64,000 bases of DNA from Pseudomonas frederiksbergensis (GTDB taxonomy: Bacteria; Pseudomonadota; Gammaproteobacteria; Pseudomonadales; Pseudomonadaceae): assembly GCF_003732705.1 (NCBI RefSeq), contig NZ_MOBR01000044.1, positions 86,546 through 150,545 of the forward strand, written 5' to 3'. The position numbers and the translations under genes are program-made. Below are positions 1 through 8,664 of this stretch, one piece after another (position 1 is the first letter of the stretch; each line of letters opens with the position of its first letter). The notes under the pieces were generated by a model. It was not told the DNA's origin. It did not search any database and saw only the letters and a program-made list of their open reading frames with translations.

Positions 1-1212
1 GGTGGTCATGTCTTCGCCGCCGGGCAGGGTGGCCGTCGCGGTCCAGCTCGGCTTGATCTGGGTGAAGTACGGGGCCAGTTGCGCCAGCGCCGACTCGGCC
101 AGTTTGCGGTAGGTGGTCAGCTTGCCGCCGAACACCGACAGTAACGGGGCTTCTTCACCGCTGCCGGACAACGCCAGGGTGTAGTCGCGGGTCACGGCCG
201 ACGGGTTGTCGGATTCGTCGTTGCACAGCGGACGCACACCGGAATAGCTGTGCAGGATGTCGTCACGGCTGATTTGCTTCTTGAAGTGAGCGTTGACCAC
301 TTTGAGCAGGTAATCGGTTTCGCCTTCGGTGATCGCCACTTTGGCCGGATCGCCGGTGTACTCGCGGTCGGTGGTGCCGATCAGGGTGAAGTGGTTCAGG
401 TACGGAATGGTGAACACAATGCGCTGATCTTCGTTTTGCAGAATGTGCGCGTGTTCGCCTTCGTACAGCTTCGGCACGATCAGGTGACTGCCCTGGATCA
501 GGCGGATGCCGTACGGCGAATCCATCTTCAGGTCGTCACGAATGAACTTGGCGACCCAAGGGCCGGCGGCGTTCACCAGCGCTTTGGCGCGGATCGAAAA
601 CAGGCTGCCATCGGCGCGTTCCAGGTGCAGGTGCCACAGGCCCTTGGTGCGACGGGCGCTGACGCAACGAGTCTGGGTGTGAACGTGGGCGCCTTTCTCG
701 CGGGCGGCCATGGCGTTCAGCACAACGAGGCGCGCATCGTCGACCCAGCAATCGGAGTATTCGAAACCTTTGGTGATTTCGCTTTTCAGCGGGCTGTTCG
801 GGCCGAACTTCAGGCTTTTCGAGCCTTCCAGTTTTTCCCGCTTGCCCAGGTGGTCATAAAGGAACAGACCGGCGCGGATCATCCACGCTGGGCGCAGGTG
901 CGGGCGGTGCGGCAGCACGAAGCGCATTTGCTTGACGATGTGCGGGGCCTTGGCCAGCAGCACTTCGCGCTCGGCCAGGGCTTCGCGCACCAAGCGGAAT
1001 TCGTAATGTTCGAGGTAGCGCAGGCCGCCGTGGATCAGCTTGCTGCTGGCTGAGGAGGTGTGGCTGGCCAGGTCATCTTTTTCACAAAGGAACACCGAAA
1101 GACCGCGACCGGCGGCATCCGCTGCGATCCCCACGCCATTGATCCCACCACCGATGACGGCGATATCGTAGACCTCGGCGAGAGGGGGCGTAGGCAAGGT
1201 AGAAGTGGGCAT
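1..1212 (-). CDS. glpD: Aerobic glycerol-3-phosphate dehydrogenase, partial (C-terminus beyond window)
   Basis: FAD-dependent membrane-associated enzyme that oxidises glycerol-3-phosphate to dihydroxyacetone phosphate and feeds electrons to ubiquinone. The start is an ATG at 1212 and 404 codons are visible before the left edge; family members have about 510 residues, so roughly the last 100 are missing. An N-terminal Rossmann motif GGGINGVG (residues 21-28) is followed by the conserved SSKLIHGGLRYLE stretch of GlpD. It is the last gene of a glpF-glpK-glpR-glpD series on one strand, but 285 bases and a palindromic repeat separate it from glpR, and its own upstream region holds GlpR-like operator half-sites. 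It is therefore probably transcribed from its own promoter. Confidence 0.97.
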   Translation of the reverse strand, partial: MPTSTLPTPPLAEVYDIAVIGGGINGVGIAADAAGRGLSVFLCEKDDLASHTSSASSKLIHGGLRYLEHYEFRLVREALAEREVLLAKAPHIVKQMRFVLPHRPHLRPAWMIRAGLFLYDHLGKREKLEGSKSLKFGPNSPLKSEITKGFEYSDCWVDDARLVVLNAMAAREKGAHVHTQTRCVSARRTKGLWHLHLERADGSLFSIRAKALVNAAGPWVAKFIRDDLKMDSPYGIRLIQGSHLIVPKLYEGEHAHILQNEDQRIVFTIPYLNHFTLIGTTDREYTGDPAKVAITEGETDYLLKVVNAHFKKQISRDDILHSYSGVRPLCNDESDNPSAVTRDYTLALSGSGEEAPLLSVFGGKLTTYRKLAESALAQLAPYFTQIKPSWTATATLPGGEDMTT

Positions 1213-1234
1213 CGGCTGGCCTCGGGCTTTTATG

Positions 1235-1279
1235 ATTTTCGATATTGGAATTCGAACATTAATGTTCATTTGCGAAAAT
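1235..1279 (-). promoter_or_regulatory. Candidate GlpR operator upstream of glpD
   Basis: This stretch just upstream of the glpD start contains a perfect palindrome GAACATTAATGTTC (1254-1267), flanked by TTTTCG and GCGAAAA half-sites. These resemble the TTCG....CGAA half-sites bound by GlpR repressors in other gammaproteobacteria. Binding by the GlpR encoded next door is inferred. Confidence 0.55.
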
Positions 1280-1372
1280 GGTAGCCCATAAAGCCGCCCA
1301 CAGCCAGTCAACTTCGATTGAAAATACTGATCGAAGGGCCGGGAAAGGAAAATTTACGAACATTCGCGCGCA

Positions 1373-1484
1373 GATCGTTCCCACGCTCTGCGTGGGAATG
1401 CATCAATTGACGCTCTGCGTCGGCTCTTGAGGCGGGATGCGGAGCGTCCCAGGCGGCATTCCCACGCGGAGCGTGGGAATGATC
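1373..1484. repeat. Long REPIN-like inverted repeat (GATCGTTCCCACGC family)
   Basis: The element begins with GATCGTTCCCACGC and ends with its inverse GCGTGGGAATGATC, with an inner inverted pair around GACGCTCTGCGTC. Related copies lie at 40198-40304 and 59714-59819. It sits between glpR and glpD and could form a large cruciform or a transcript-end structure. Confidence 0.85.
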
Positions 1485-1497
1485 GGTGTCGAGGGGG

Positions 1498-2253
1498 TTA
1501 AACGACTTCCAGGCGAATCTTGTGCTGACTCAACAACTGCGCCAACGCTGGCACCGGCTGCTGATCGGTCACCAGGCAATCGATCAGGCTGATCGGCCCC
1601 AGGCGAATCATGGCGTTGCGCCCGAATTTGCTGGAGTCCGCCGCCAGAATTACCTGTCGGGCGTTGGCGATAATCGCTTGGGACACCCGCACTTCCTGAT
1701 AATCGAAGTCGAGCAGGCTACCGTCTTCATCGATGCCGCTGATGCCGACCAGGGCGAAATCCACCTTGAACTGATTAATGAAGTCGACACTCGCCTGACC
1801 GACCACACCGCCGTCGCGCCGCACATTGCCGCCGGTCAGCAGGACATCGAAATCGTCCTTGGCGCTGAGCATCGAAGCGACGTGCAGGTTGTTGGTGATG
1901 ATTTTCAGGTGATTGTGGTTGAGCAGCGCCCGGGCAATCGATTCGGTGGTGGTACCGATATTGATGAACAGCGAGGCGTGATCGGGAATCTGGGCCGCAA
2001 TGGCTTCGCCGATACGCTGCTTTTCATCGCGCATCTGGTCGGCACGCATGGCGTAGGCGGTGTTTTCGACGCTGGAATCGTAGGCCGCGCCGCCGTGGTA
2101 GCGACGCAACAAATTGGCTTCCGCGAGCTGATTGATATCGCGGCGAATGGTTTGCGGTGTAACGACGAACAGCGTAGCCATTTCCTCGATGCTGACATAG
2201 CCGCGTTCGCGGACCAGTTCGAGGATTTGCTGCTGACGGGGAGGCAGATTCAT
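1498..2253 (-). CDS. glpR: DeoR-family transcriptional repressor GlpR
   Basis: This 251-residue repressor should control the surrounding glycerol genes in response to glycerol-3-phosphate. The N-terminus has the DeoR winged helix-turn-helix (residues 3-57, including the TPQTIRRDINQL recognition segment). The rest is the sugar-phosphate effector domain, with INIGTTTES and the LTGGNVRRDGGVVG segment typical of this family. Length is normal. It lies 95 bases downstream of glpK on the same strand and upstream of glpD, the usual Pseudomonas order. Candidate operators are visible upstream of glpF and glpD, so autoregulation through the glpFKR transcript is likely. Confidence 0.93.
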   Translation of the reverse strand: MNLPPRQQQILELVRERGYVSIEEMATLFVVTPQTIRRDINQLAEANLLRRYHGGAAYDSSVENTAYAMRADQMRDEKQRIGEAIAAQIPDHASLFINIGTTTESIARALLNHNHLKIITNNLHVASMLSAKDDFDVLLTGGNVRRDGGVVGQASVDFINQFKVDFALVGISGIDEDGSLLDFDYQEVRVSQAIIANARQVILAADSSKFGRNAMIRLGPISLIDCLVTDQQPVPALAQLLSQHKIRLEVV

Positions 2254-2348
2254 GGGGCTTCCTTTGGGCTGCCGTGCAAAATTTGCCCATGATGCCGCAG
2301 GAATCTGCTCCCGACCAGTTAGAACCCTATTCGGATCCTGTTGTTGGC

Positions 2349-3854
2349 TTATTCAGCGCCTTCATGCGGTTCCCAATCGCGGGTGCGGCTAACCGCTTTC
2401 AGCCAGCCAGCGTAGAGTTTTTCCTTCGCGCTTTCTTCCAGGGCCGGTTCGAACTCGCGCTCGATCACTGCCTTGCCGCGCAATTCGTCCAGGCTGCCCC
2501 AGAAACCGCACGCCAGGCCGGCCAGGTAAGCGGCGCCCAGTGCCGTGGTTTCGCGCATTTGCGGGCGCTCAACCTGCGTGCCGAGGATGTCGGCCTGGAA
2601 CTGCATCAGGAAGTTGTTTGCCACCGCACCGCCGTCCACACGCAGGGACTTGAGGCGTTCGCCGGAGTCTTGCTGCATGGCGTCGAGTACGTCGCGGGTC
2701 TGGTAGGCAATCGACTCCAGCGCTGCGCGGATGATGTGATCCACGCGCACGCCGCGAGTCAGGCCGAACAGCGCGCCACGGGCATACGGGTCCCAGTACG
2801 GAGCGCCCAGGCCAGTGAACGCCGGCACCAGGTACACGCCGTTGCTGTCCTTGACCTTGCTGGCGAAGTATTCGGTGTCGGTGGCGTCGGCGATGATCTT
2901 CAGTTCGTCACGCAGCCACTGCACGGTGGAACCACCGTTGAACACTGCGCCTTCCAGGGCGTAGGCCACTTCGCCTTTCGGGCCGCAAGCGATGGTGGTC
3001 AGCATGCCGTGCTTGGACTTCACGGCTTTATCGCCGGTGTTCATCAGCAGGAAGCAGCCCGTGCCATAGGTGTTTTTCGCCTGGCCTGGCTCGACGCACA
3101 TCTGGCCGAACAGGGCGGCCTGTTGGTCGCCGGCGATACCGCCGATGGCGATGCCGCTTTTGGTGTGGCCGTAGATTTCCGACGACGATTTAACTTCCGG
3201 CAGCATTTCCCGCGGGATGTCGAGGATCTCCAGCATCTTCGCGTCCCACTCCAGCGAGTGGATGTTGAAGAGCATGGTGCGCGAGGCGTTGGTGTAGTCG
3301 GTGACGTGGACTTTGCCGCCGGTAAATTTCCAGATCAGCCAGCTGTCGACGGTGCCGAACAGCAGTTCGCCGTTGCGCGCGCGTTCACGGCTGCCTTCGA
3401 CGTTATCGAGGATCCACTTGAGCTTGGTGCCGGAGAAGTACGGGTCAGTCACAAGGCCAGTGGTGTCGCTGATGTATTGCTCGTGGCCATCGCGCTTGAG
3501 CTGCTGGCAGATTTCGGTGCTGCGGCGGCACTGCCAGACGATCGCGTTGTAGATCGGGCGGCCGGTGGTCTTGTCCCAGACCACGGTGGTTTCGCGCTGG
3601 TTGGTGATGCCGATGGCAGCGACCTGGTCGTGGTGCAGACCGGCTTGCGCCAGGGCCTCGACCATCACGGCGCTTTGGGTCGCGAAGATTTCCATCGGGT
3701 CATGTTCGACCCAGCCGGCTTGCGGGTAATGCTGCACGAACTCGCGCTGTGCAGTGCAGACCACGTTCGCGTCACGGTCGAAAATGATCGCGCGGGAGCT
3801 GGTCGTACCCTGATCGAGGGCAATGATGTAGTTCTTATTCTGAATATCGGTCAT
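2349..3854 (-). CDS. glpK: Glycerol kinase
   Basis: ATP-dependent phosphorylation of glycerol to glycerol-3-phosphate in the cytoplasm. The 501-residue protein begins MTDIQNKNYIIALDQGTTSS; this internal ATG (3854) is preferred over an upstream in-frame ATG at 3902, because family members start a few residues before the ALDQGTTSSRA phosphate-binding motif. FGGY-family features follow: QREF near the N-terminus, the WLIWKFTGG segment, and the C-terminal LRVDGGAVANNFLMQFQAD ATP-binding stretch. It lies 73 bases downstream of glpF and is followed by glpR, so glpF, glpK and glpR are probably co-transcribed. Confidence 0.97.
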   Translation of the reverse strand: MTDIQNKNYIIALDQGTTSSRAIIFDRDANVVCTAQREFVQHYPQAGWVEHDPMEIFATQSAVMVEALAQAGLHHDQVAAIGITNQRETTVVWDKTTGRPIYNAIVWQCRRSTEICQQLKRDGHEQYISDTTGLVTDPYFSGTKLKWILDNVEGSRERARNGELLFGTVDSWLIWKFTGGKVHVTDYTNASRTMLFNIHSLEWDAKMLEILDIPREMLPEVKSSSEIYGHTKSGIAIGGIAGDQQAALFGQMCVEPGQAKNTYGTGCFLLMNTGDKAVKSKHGMLTTIACGPKGEVAYALEGAVFNGGSTVQWLRDELKIIADATDTEYFASKVKDSNGVYLVPAFTGLGAPYWDPYARGALFGLTRGVRVDHIIRAALESIAYQTRDVLDAMQQDSGERLKSLRVDGGAVANNFLMQFQADILGTQVERPQMRETTALGAAYLAGLACGFWGSLDELRGKAVIEREFEPALEESAKEKLYAGWLKAVSRTRDWEPHEGAE

Positions 3855-3927
3855 GTCGATTGCCTTGGACGAAATAAGGAGTGAGGTCAGGCGCGGGATC
3901 AAAGGGCAGGATCACGCGCCAACGGTA

Positions 3928-4779
3928 TCAAGAAGTTCTTGGTTTGCCGTCAATGGCCGGTGTTGCGTCCTTTGTAGCAGGTTCGGTGCCTGGCAGATGA
4001 CGGGCAATCAGCCCGCGATAGGCCGCAGCGCCGAGGCAGGCACCAACAATCGGTGCAAAAATCGGAATCAGGAAGTACGGGATATCGCGCCCGCCGGTGA
4101 AGGAAATTTCACCCCAGCCAGTAAAGAAAGTCATCAGCTTAGGGCCGAAATCACGCGCAGGGTTCATCGCGAAACCGGTCAGCGGGCCCATGGAGCTGCC
4201 AATCACCGCAATCAACAGGCCGATCAGCAGTGGCGCCAGCGGGCCTTTCGGCAGGCCGTTGTTGTCGTCGGTCAGGGACATGATCACGCCCATCAGGATG
4301 GCGGTGATGATCACTTCAACCAGGAACGCCTGGGCTGTGGACAGGGCTGGGTGCGGGAAGGTGGAGAACACCGACGCCAGCTCAAGGCTGGCCTGGGTGC
4401 CACGGACCATATGGTGAGTTTGTTCGTAATCGAAGAAAAGATTGCTGTAGAGCGTGTAAACCAACAACGCTCCGCAGAACGCACCAGCGACCTGGGCGAG
4501 GATGTAGAAGGGCAGTTTACGTTTTTCGAAATCGGCGAAAATGCTCAGCGCGATACTGACCGCAGGATTGAGGTGAGCCCCGGAAACACCGGCGGTCAGG
4601 TAGATCGCCATGCTGACGCCAACACCCCAGATGATACTGATTTCCCAAAGCCCGAAGCTGGCACCCGCGACTTTGAGCGCGGCAACGCAACCCGTCCCGA
4701 AAAAGATCAACAGCGCGGTACCCAGGAACTCAGCCATGCATTGGCTCGAGAGTGGCGGTTGTTTCAAAGCAGTTGTCAT
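3928..4779 (-). CDS. glpF: Glycerol uptake facilitator (aquaglyceroporin)
   Basis: Inner-membrane MIP-family channel that admits glycerol by facilitated diffusion. The 283-residue reading uses the ATG at 4779, which has an AGAGG ribosome site seven bases upstream; an in-frame ATG at 4827 would add 16 polar residues and has no such site. Both pore signature motifs are present, HLNPAVS in the first half and AMNPARD in the second, with six hydrophobic segments. The aspartate directly after the second NPAR favours a glycerol-type rather than water-type pore. It is the first gene of the glycerol operon, with a candidate GlpR operator about 130 bases upstream. Confidence 0.96.
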   Translation of the reverse strand: MTTALKQPPLSSQCMAEFLGTALLIFFGTGCVAALKVAGASFGLWEISIIWGVGVSMAIYLTAGVSGAHLNPAVSIALSIFADFEKRKLPFYILAQVAGAFCGALLVYTLYSNLFFDYEQTHHMVRGTQASLELASVFSTFPHPALSTAQAFLVEVIITAILMGVIMSLTDDNNGLPKGPLAPLLIGLLIAVIGSSMGPLTGFAMNPARDFGPKLMTFFTGWGEISFTGGRDIPYFLIPIFAPIVGACLGAAAYRGLIARHLPGTEPATKDATPAIDGKPRTS

Positions 4780-4904
4780 CGAAAACCTCTTTTTTGTTGT
4801 TGTCTGGCGCTTTGTCATCTTGGTCAAAGCGCGATTTTCACCGAGTCAGGATCCCCATCCTGATTTTGGTTTACTGCCGAGTACTCCGTCGGGGTCATTC
4901 CTAC

Positions 4905-4926
4905 AGTATTCGCAAACGAAAAAATA
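4905..4926 (-). promoter_or_regulatory. Candidate GlpR operator in the glpF upstream region
   Basis: The sequence TATTCGCAAACGAAAA contains the palindromic core TTCG-CAAA-CGAA, close to the half-site pattern of GlpR operators. It lies in the gene-free stretch 4780-5149 that separates glpF from the divergent ybaK-like gene. That stretch is AT-richer than its surroundings and probably holds both promoters; nothing else is recognisable there. Confidence 0.5.
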
Positions 4927-5149
4927 TAGACAAGAAACGCCGCTGTCAAAGGTCGAAAGTGAACCATCAGTCATATTTAAACTATTCGCCTCATGAATGA
5001 TCGTGTTGATGGCGTTTTGAGTTGCGTGCAAACCCATGCGGCAGGGCTTCGCCAAGCCTTTGAAATAGCGCCGCAATAGAGCCTTTTGCTGATCAATGTC
5101 CTAGAATCCGGCGCAGTGTTTTTCTTCTGTCGCCAAGCTTGGAGCTGCC

Positions 5150-5620
5150 ATGACGCCCGCATTGGATTTGTTGAAAAAAGTTCGCGCCGAACATCGTGTG
5201 CACAGTTACGAACATGATCCGAAAGCAGCGTCCTATGGTCTGGAGGCAGCGGAAAAACTGGGGTTGGACCCGGCGCAGGTGTTCAAGACGCTGCTGGCGG
5301 CCAGTGAGAAAGGTGAATTGCTGGTGGCGGTGGTGCCGGTCGTCGGAAGTCTCGATTTAAAGCACCTGGCCCATGCGGCCGGGGTGAAAAAAGTCGAAAT
5401 GGCCGATCCGGCGGCCGCTCAACGCGCGACCGGTTACCTGTTGGGCGGCATCAGTCCGTTGGGGCAGAAGAAGCGTCTGCGCACGTTTATCGATAACTCG
5501 GCGCAACCCCTTGCCAGCATTTTTGTCAGTGCTGGGCGGCGGGGGCTGGAGGTGGAATTGGCGCCCGCGGTATTGGCCGAACATACTCAGGCGAAGTTCG
5601 CCGACATTGGTCGCGCCTGA
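5150..5620 (+). CDS. ybaK: YbaK/EbsC-type Cys-tRNA(Pro) deacylase
   Basis: Small editing-domain protein of 156 residues, predicted to hydrolyse Cys-tRNA(Pro) made by mistake by prolyl-tRNA synthetase. It is a single aminoacyl-tRNA deacylase (YbaK/ProX) domain of the usual length. The pattern HSYEHDP near residue 18, the conserved lysine in VFKTL, the PVVGSLDLKHLA block and the GGISPLG glycine loop (residues 98-104) all match the YbaK subgroup. The ATG is preceded by a purine-rich GGAG site. The PhzF-family gene follows after 15 bases on the same strand, so the two are likely co-transcribed. Confidence 0.9.
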   Translation: MTPALDLLKKVRAEHRVHSYEHDPKAASYGLEAAEKLGLDPAQVFKTLLAASEKGELLVAVVPVVGSLDLKHLAHAAGVKKVEMADPAAAQRATGYLLGGISPLGQKKRLRTFIDNSAQPLASIFVSAGRRGLEVELAPAVLAEHTQAKFADIGRA

Positions 5621-5635
5621 ATCAGGGAGAAGGTT

Positions 5636-6418
5636 ATGCAGCTCGAATTTCATCAGGTCGATGCGTTTAGTGATCGACCGTTCAGTGGCAATCCGGCGAT
5701 GGTCTATCGGCTCGATGCCTGGCTGGCCGATGAGTTGATGCAGAAGATCGCCGCCGAGCACAACCTCGCCGAAACCGCGTTCGTGGTGCGTGAAGGTCAG
5801 GCCTGGCATATCCGCTGGTTTACCCCAACCACCGAAGTGCCGCTGTGCGGGCATGCCACCTTGGCCAGCGCGTTCGTGCTGTTTGAAATCTATAAGGAGC
5901 CGGCCGAACGCCTGGATTTCATCTGCAAGTCCGGCCCGTTGAGCGTCAGCCGGGAGGGCGGGCGGTTGTGGCTGGATTTTCCGGCGATTGTGCCGTCGGA
6001 AGTCGGCGTGACCCTGGATGTCGAGCGCGCCCTGGGTGTGGAAGCCGTCGATGTGCTGGGCTCGAATGAATTGTTGGTGGTGTTGGAATCCGAGCAAGCG
6101 GTGCTTGATTGCAGACCCGATATGGCAGCGCTGGCGAAACTGCCATGGCCAGGGGCAATCGTCACGGCCAGGGGCGGCAAGCATGATTTCGTGTCCCGGT
6201 ACTTCGCGCCGGCGATTGGCATCAATGAAGGCCCGGTGACCGGCTCGACCCATTGCAGTCTGATTCCGTACTGGTCGAAGCGCTTGGGCAAGTCGAGCCT
6301 GATGGCGTATCAGTGCTCGGCCCGTGGCGGGGAATTGTTCTGCCGGCTGGAAGGGGAGCGGGTGAAGATCGGCGGGAATGCGACGTTGGTGGCGAGCGGA
6401 AAATTGTTGCTCGGGTGA
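5636..6418 (+). CDS. PhzF-family isomerase-like protein
   Basis: A 260-residue member of the PhzF/diaminopimelate-epimerase fold. Sequence support: FHQVDAFSDRPFSGNPAMV at the N-terminus, HNLAETAFV with the glutamate equivalent to the PhzF general base (Glu45), and the CGHATLAS motif typical of the family. It ends with GNATLVASGKL. No other phenazine genes are nearby, so a role in phenazine synthesis is not implied; most chromosomal homologues have no assigned substrate. It probably forms a two-gene unit with the upstream ybaK-like gene and is followed at once by a REPIN. Confidence 0.88.
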   Translation: MQLEFHQVDAFSDRPFSGNPAMVYRLDAWLADELMQKIAAEHNLAETAFVVREGQAWHIRWFTPTTEVPLCGHATLASAFVLFEIYKEPAERLDFICKSGPLSVSREGGRLWLDFPAIVPSEVGVTLDVERALGVEAVDVLGSNELLVVLESEQAVLDCRPDMAALAKLPWPGAIVTARGGKHDFVSRYFAPAIGINEGPVTGSTHCSLIPYWSKRLGKSSLMAYQCSARGGELFCRLEGERVKIGGNATLVASGKLLLG

Positions 6419-6424
6419 GGTCTT

Positions 6425-6516
6425 TGTAGGAGCGAGGCTTGCCCGCGAAGGCGTCGGGCCTGCCAATGATGATGTCGATTGATACGACGCCTTCGCGGGC
6501 AAGCCTCGCTCCTACA
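6425..6516. repeat. REPIN, GTAGGAGCGAGGCTTGCCCGCGAAG family
   Basis: Two inverted copies of TGTAGGAGCGAGGCTTGCCC flank a short spacer, forming a near-perfect long hairpin between two convergent genes. Related copies occur at 11974-12064, 33301-33390, 44603-44692 and 53718-53787, with a single arm at 52993-53020. Confidence 0.93.
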
Positions 6517-6532
6517 GGAACAGGTCCGGGTG

Positions 6533-7642
6533 TTAGCTGGCGGTGCTGTACCGGCGGACGCCGGTTTCAACTGCCGGAATCTGCGCCGCCGTGCTTCCAG
6601 AAGCCTGGAACAACACCAGATGCTCAGCCGCCACCCGAATCCCCACTTGCGCACCGACCTGATGATCGGCATGGCTCGGGAAGATCGATTCCAGCTGCGC
6701 ACCCGTCGGCATCTGCAAGCGATACAGCGTTGAGGCGCCAAGGAACGTCTTGCCGACGATCCGCGCTTTCAGCCCACTGTCCGGCGCATAAACGATGTCA
6801 TCCGGGCGCAGCAACACGTCCACCGCGCCACCAATCGGCCAGGTGTAGGCACGATTGCCGCGTAGCTCACCCAATTCAGTCTGCACCGACTCCGGGCTGC
6901 TCAGCTGGCCGCGAATGAAGTAGCCCTGGCCAACGAAACTGGCCACAAACGGTGTCAGTGGTTCGTGATACAGGTTGTAGGGCGTGTCCCACTGCTCAAG
7001 ACGACCTTCCTTGAAAACCCCCACATGATCGCTGACGGCGAAGGCTTCTTCCTGGTCGTGAGTCACCAGAATCGCACTGGTGCCACGGGCCTTGAGGATG
7101 TCACGTACTTCATGGCTGAGCTTGCGCCGCAGTTCGCCATCGAGGTTGGAGAACGGTTCGTCGAGCAGCAACAGTTGCGGCTCTGGCGCCAGGGCGCGGG
7201 CCAGTGCGACACGTTGCTGCTGGCCACCGGACAGCTCATGGGGGAAGCGCTTACCGAGGTTCTTCAGGTTGACCAGTTCCAGCAGCTCTTCGGTGACGCG
7301 ATCCTTTTGCGGATGCTTGCGGATCCCGAAGGCGATGTTCTCGGCCACGCTCAGATGCGGAAACAACGCGTAGTCCTGAAACACCATGCCGATTCGACGC
7401 TTTTCCGGGGCCAGGGTAAAACCGGCGTTGGAAATGGTTTCGCCGCCGAGCTGGATTTCACCTTCGTGCACCGGTTCAAAACCGGCAATGGCCCGCAGGG
7501 TGGTGGTTTTGCCGCAGCCCGAAGAGCCCAGCAGGCAACCGATGTCGCCGGCGTTCAGATGCAGGTTGAGGTTCTGTACGACCCGCTGGTCTTGATAGCC
7601 GCAGGCAAGATTGCGCAGCTTGAGCAGTAGTGGCTGGCTCAT
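6533..7642 (-). CDS. ABC transporter ATP-binding protein (FbpC/PotA-like), overlapping argF
   Basis: Cytoplasmic ATPase of 369 residues with Walker A GSSGCGKTT (39-47), Q-loop QDYALFPH, signature LSGGQQQRVALA (from 137), Walker B LLLLDEP (157-163), and a C-terminal TOBE-like region. The Q-loop and length resemble ferric-iron (FbpC) and polyamine (PotA) importer ATPases; the substrate cannot be read from sequence. The ATG at 7642 overlaps the argF stop in ATGA, so translation is coupled to argF and the longer upstream reading is rejected. No permease or binding protein is present nearby, so it must serve membrane subunits encoded elsewhere. P. aeruginosa has the same arrangement, as far as I recall (PA3538 beside argF). 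Confidence 0.88.
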   Translation of the reverse strand: MSQPLLLKLRNLACGYQDQRVVQNLNLHLNAGDIGCLLGSSGCGKTTTLRAIAGFEPVHEGEIQLGGETISNAGFTLAPEKRRIGMVFQDYALFPHLSVAENIAFGIRKHPQKDRVTEELLELVNLKNLGKRFPHELSGGQQQRVALARALAPEPQLLLLDEPFSNLDGELRRKLSHEVRDILKARGTSAILVTHDQEEAFAVSDHVGVFKEGRLEQWDTPYNLYHEPLTPFVASFVGQGYFIRGQLSSPESVQTELGELRGNRAYTWPIGGAVDVLLRPDDIVYAPDSGLKARIVGKTFLGASTLYRLQMPTGAQLESIFPSHADHQVGAQVGIRVAAEHLVLFQASGSTAAQIPAVETGVRRYSTAS

Positions 7643-8559
7643 GCGTGGTGATACGCCGGCATGACCAGAAACTCGAGCAAGGCCTTTTGTGCGTGCAGAC
7701 GGTTTTCCGCCTGGTCCCAGGCTACGGAGCGCGGGTCGTCCAGCAGGTCGAGGCTGATTTCTTCGCCACGGTGGGCCGGCAGGCAATGCATGAACAGCAC
7801 ATCCGGCGCGGCCTGATCGAGCAGGGCGCGGTTGACCTGGAATGGCGCGAACAGCTTCAGGCGCTTGGCGGTTTCTTCTTCCTGGCCCATGGAGGTCCAG
7901 ACGTCAGTGCTCACCAGATGCGCGCCACGCACGGCATCCTGTGGATCGCGGACGATGGTTACACGATCGCCGGCCTTGGCCACGAACTCAGGGTTGGGTT
8001 CATAACCTTCCGGGCAGGCGATGCGCAACTGGAAGTCGAACTGGATCGCCGCTTCTATATAGCTGTTGCACATGTTGTTGCCGTCGCCGATCCAGGCCAC
8101 GGTCTTGCCCTGGATCGAGCCGCGGTGTTCGAGGAAGGTTTGCATGTCTGCCAGCAACTGGCACGGGTGCAGGTCATCGGAAAGGCCGTTGATCAGCGGG
8201 ACGCGCGAATTGGCGGCGAATTCGGTCAGTGTGCTGTGGGAAAACGTACGAATCATCACCGCATCGAGCATGCTCGACATGACAATGGCGGCGTCGCCGA
8301 TCGGCTCGCCACGGCCCAGTTGGGTATCGCGGGGCGAGAGGAAGATCGCCTGGCCGCCGAGCTGGATCATGCCGGCTTCGAACGAGATGCGCGTGCGGGT
8401 CGAAGACTTCTCGAAAATCATCCCCAGGACGCGGTTTTTCAGAGGCTCGAACAGTACGCCGCGGTTACGCAGGTCCTTGAGCTCAACGCCTCGACGGATC
8501 ACGCTGACCAGCTCTTCGGGCGTGCAATCCATCAGGGAGAGAAAGTGCCTTGCGCTCAT
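7639..8559 (-). CDS. argF: Ornithine carbamoyltransferase (anabolic)
   Basis: Converts ornithine and carbamoyl phosphate to citrulline in arginine biosynthesis. The 306-residue protein shows the carbamoyl-phosphate motif STRTR (about residue 52), HPCQ (about 131), and the ornithine-binding HCLPAHRGEE near residue 258. Two adjacent ATGs (8562 and 8559) are possible; the second gives MSARHFLS, as in the P. aeruginosa protein. A candidate ArgR operator lies about 105-140 bases upstream. Its stop overlaps the following ABC ATPase start by four bases. The argG gene for the next pathway step is about 8 kb away in this window. Confidence 0.95.
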   Translation of the reverse strand: MSARHFLSLMDCTPEELVSVIRRGVELKDLRNRGVLFEPLKNRVLGMIFEKSSTRTRISFEAGMIQLGGQAIFLSPRDTQLGRGEPIGDAAIVMSSMLDAVMIRTFSHSTLTEFAANSRVPLINGLSDDLHPCQLLADMQTFLEHRGSIQGKTVAWIGDGNNMCNSYIEAAIQFDFQLRIACPEGYEPNPEFVAKAGDRVTIVRDPQDAVRGAHLVSTDVWTSMGQEEETAKRLKLFAPFQVNRALLDQAAPDVLFMHCLPAHRGEEISLDLLDDPRSVAWDQAENRLHAQKALLEFLVMPAYHHA

Positions 8560-8664
8560 CATTGACTACCTTTTTGCAACAGACCGCAGATACTCAAAGC
8601 CTTGTTTAACTGAAAAACGGGCGAGACCTGCGGCGTAAGCCGCACGGGGCGACGAAATAGGGGA

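Noticed and set aside
2274..3884. Long plus-strand reading opposite glpK
   Set aside because: Antisense shadow caused by GC-rich codon bias; no family match and the minus strand encodes GlpK clearly. The same applies to long antisense readings over metG, groEL, argG and the imelysin genes.
5636..6418. Phenazine biosynthesis role for the PhzF-family gene
   Set aside because: No other phz genes nearby; PhzF-like proteins are common in non-producers.
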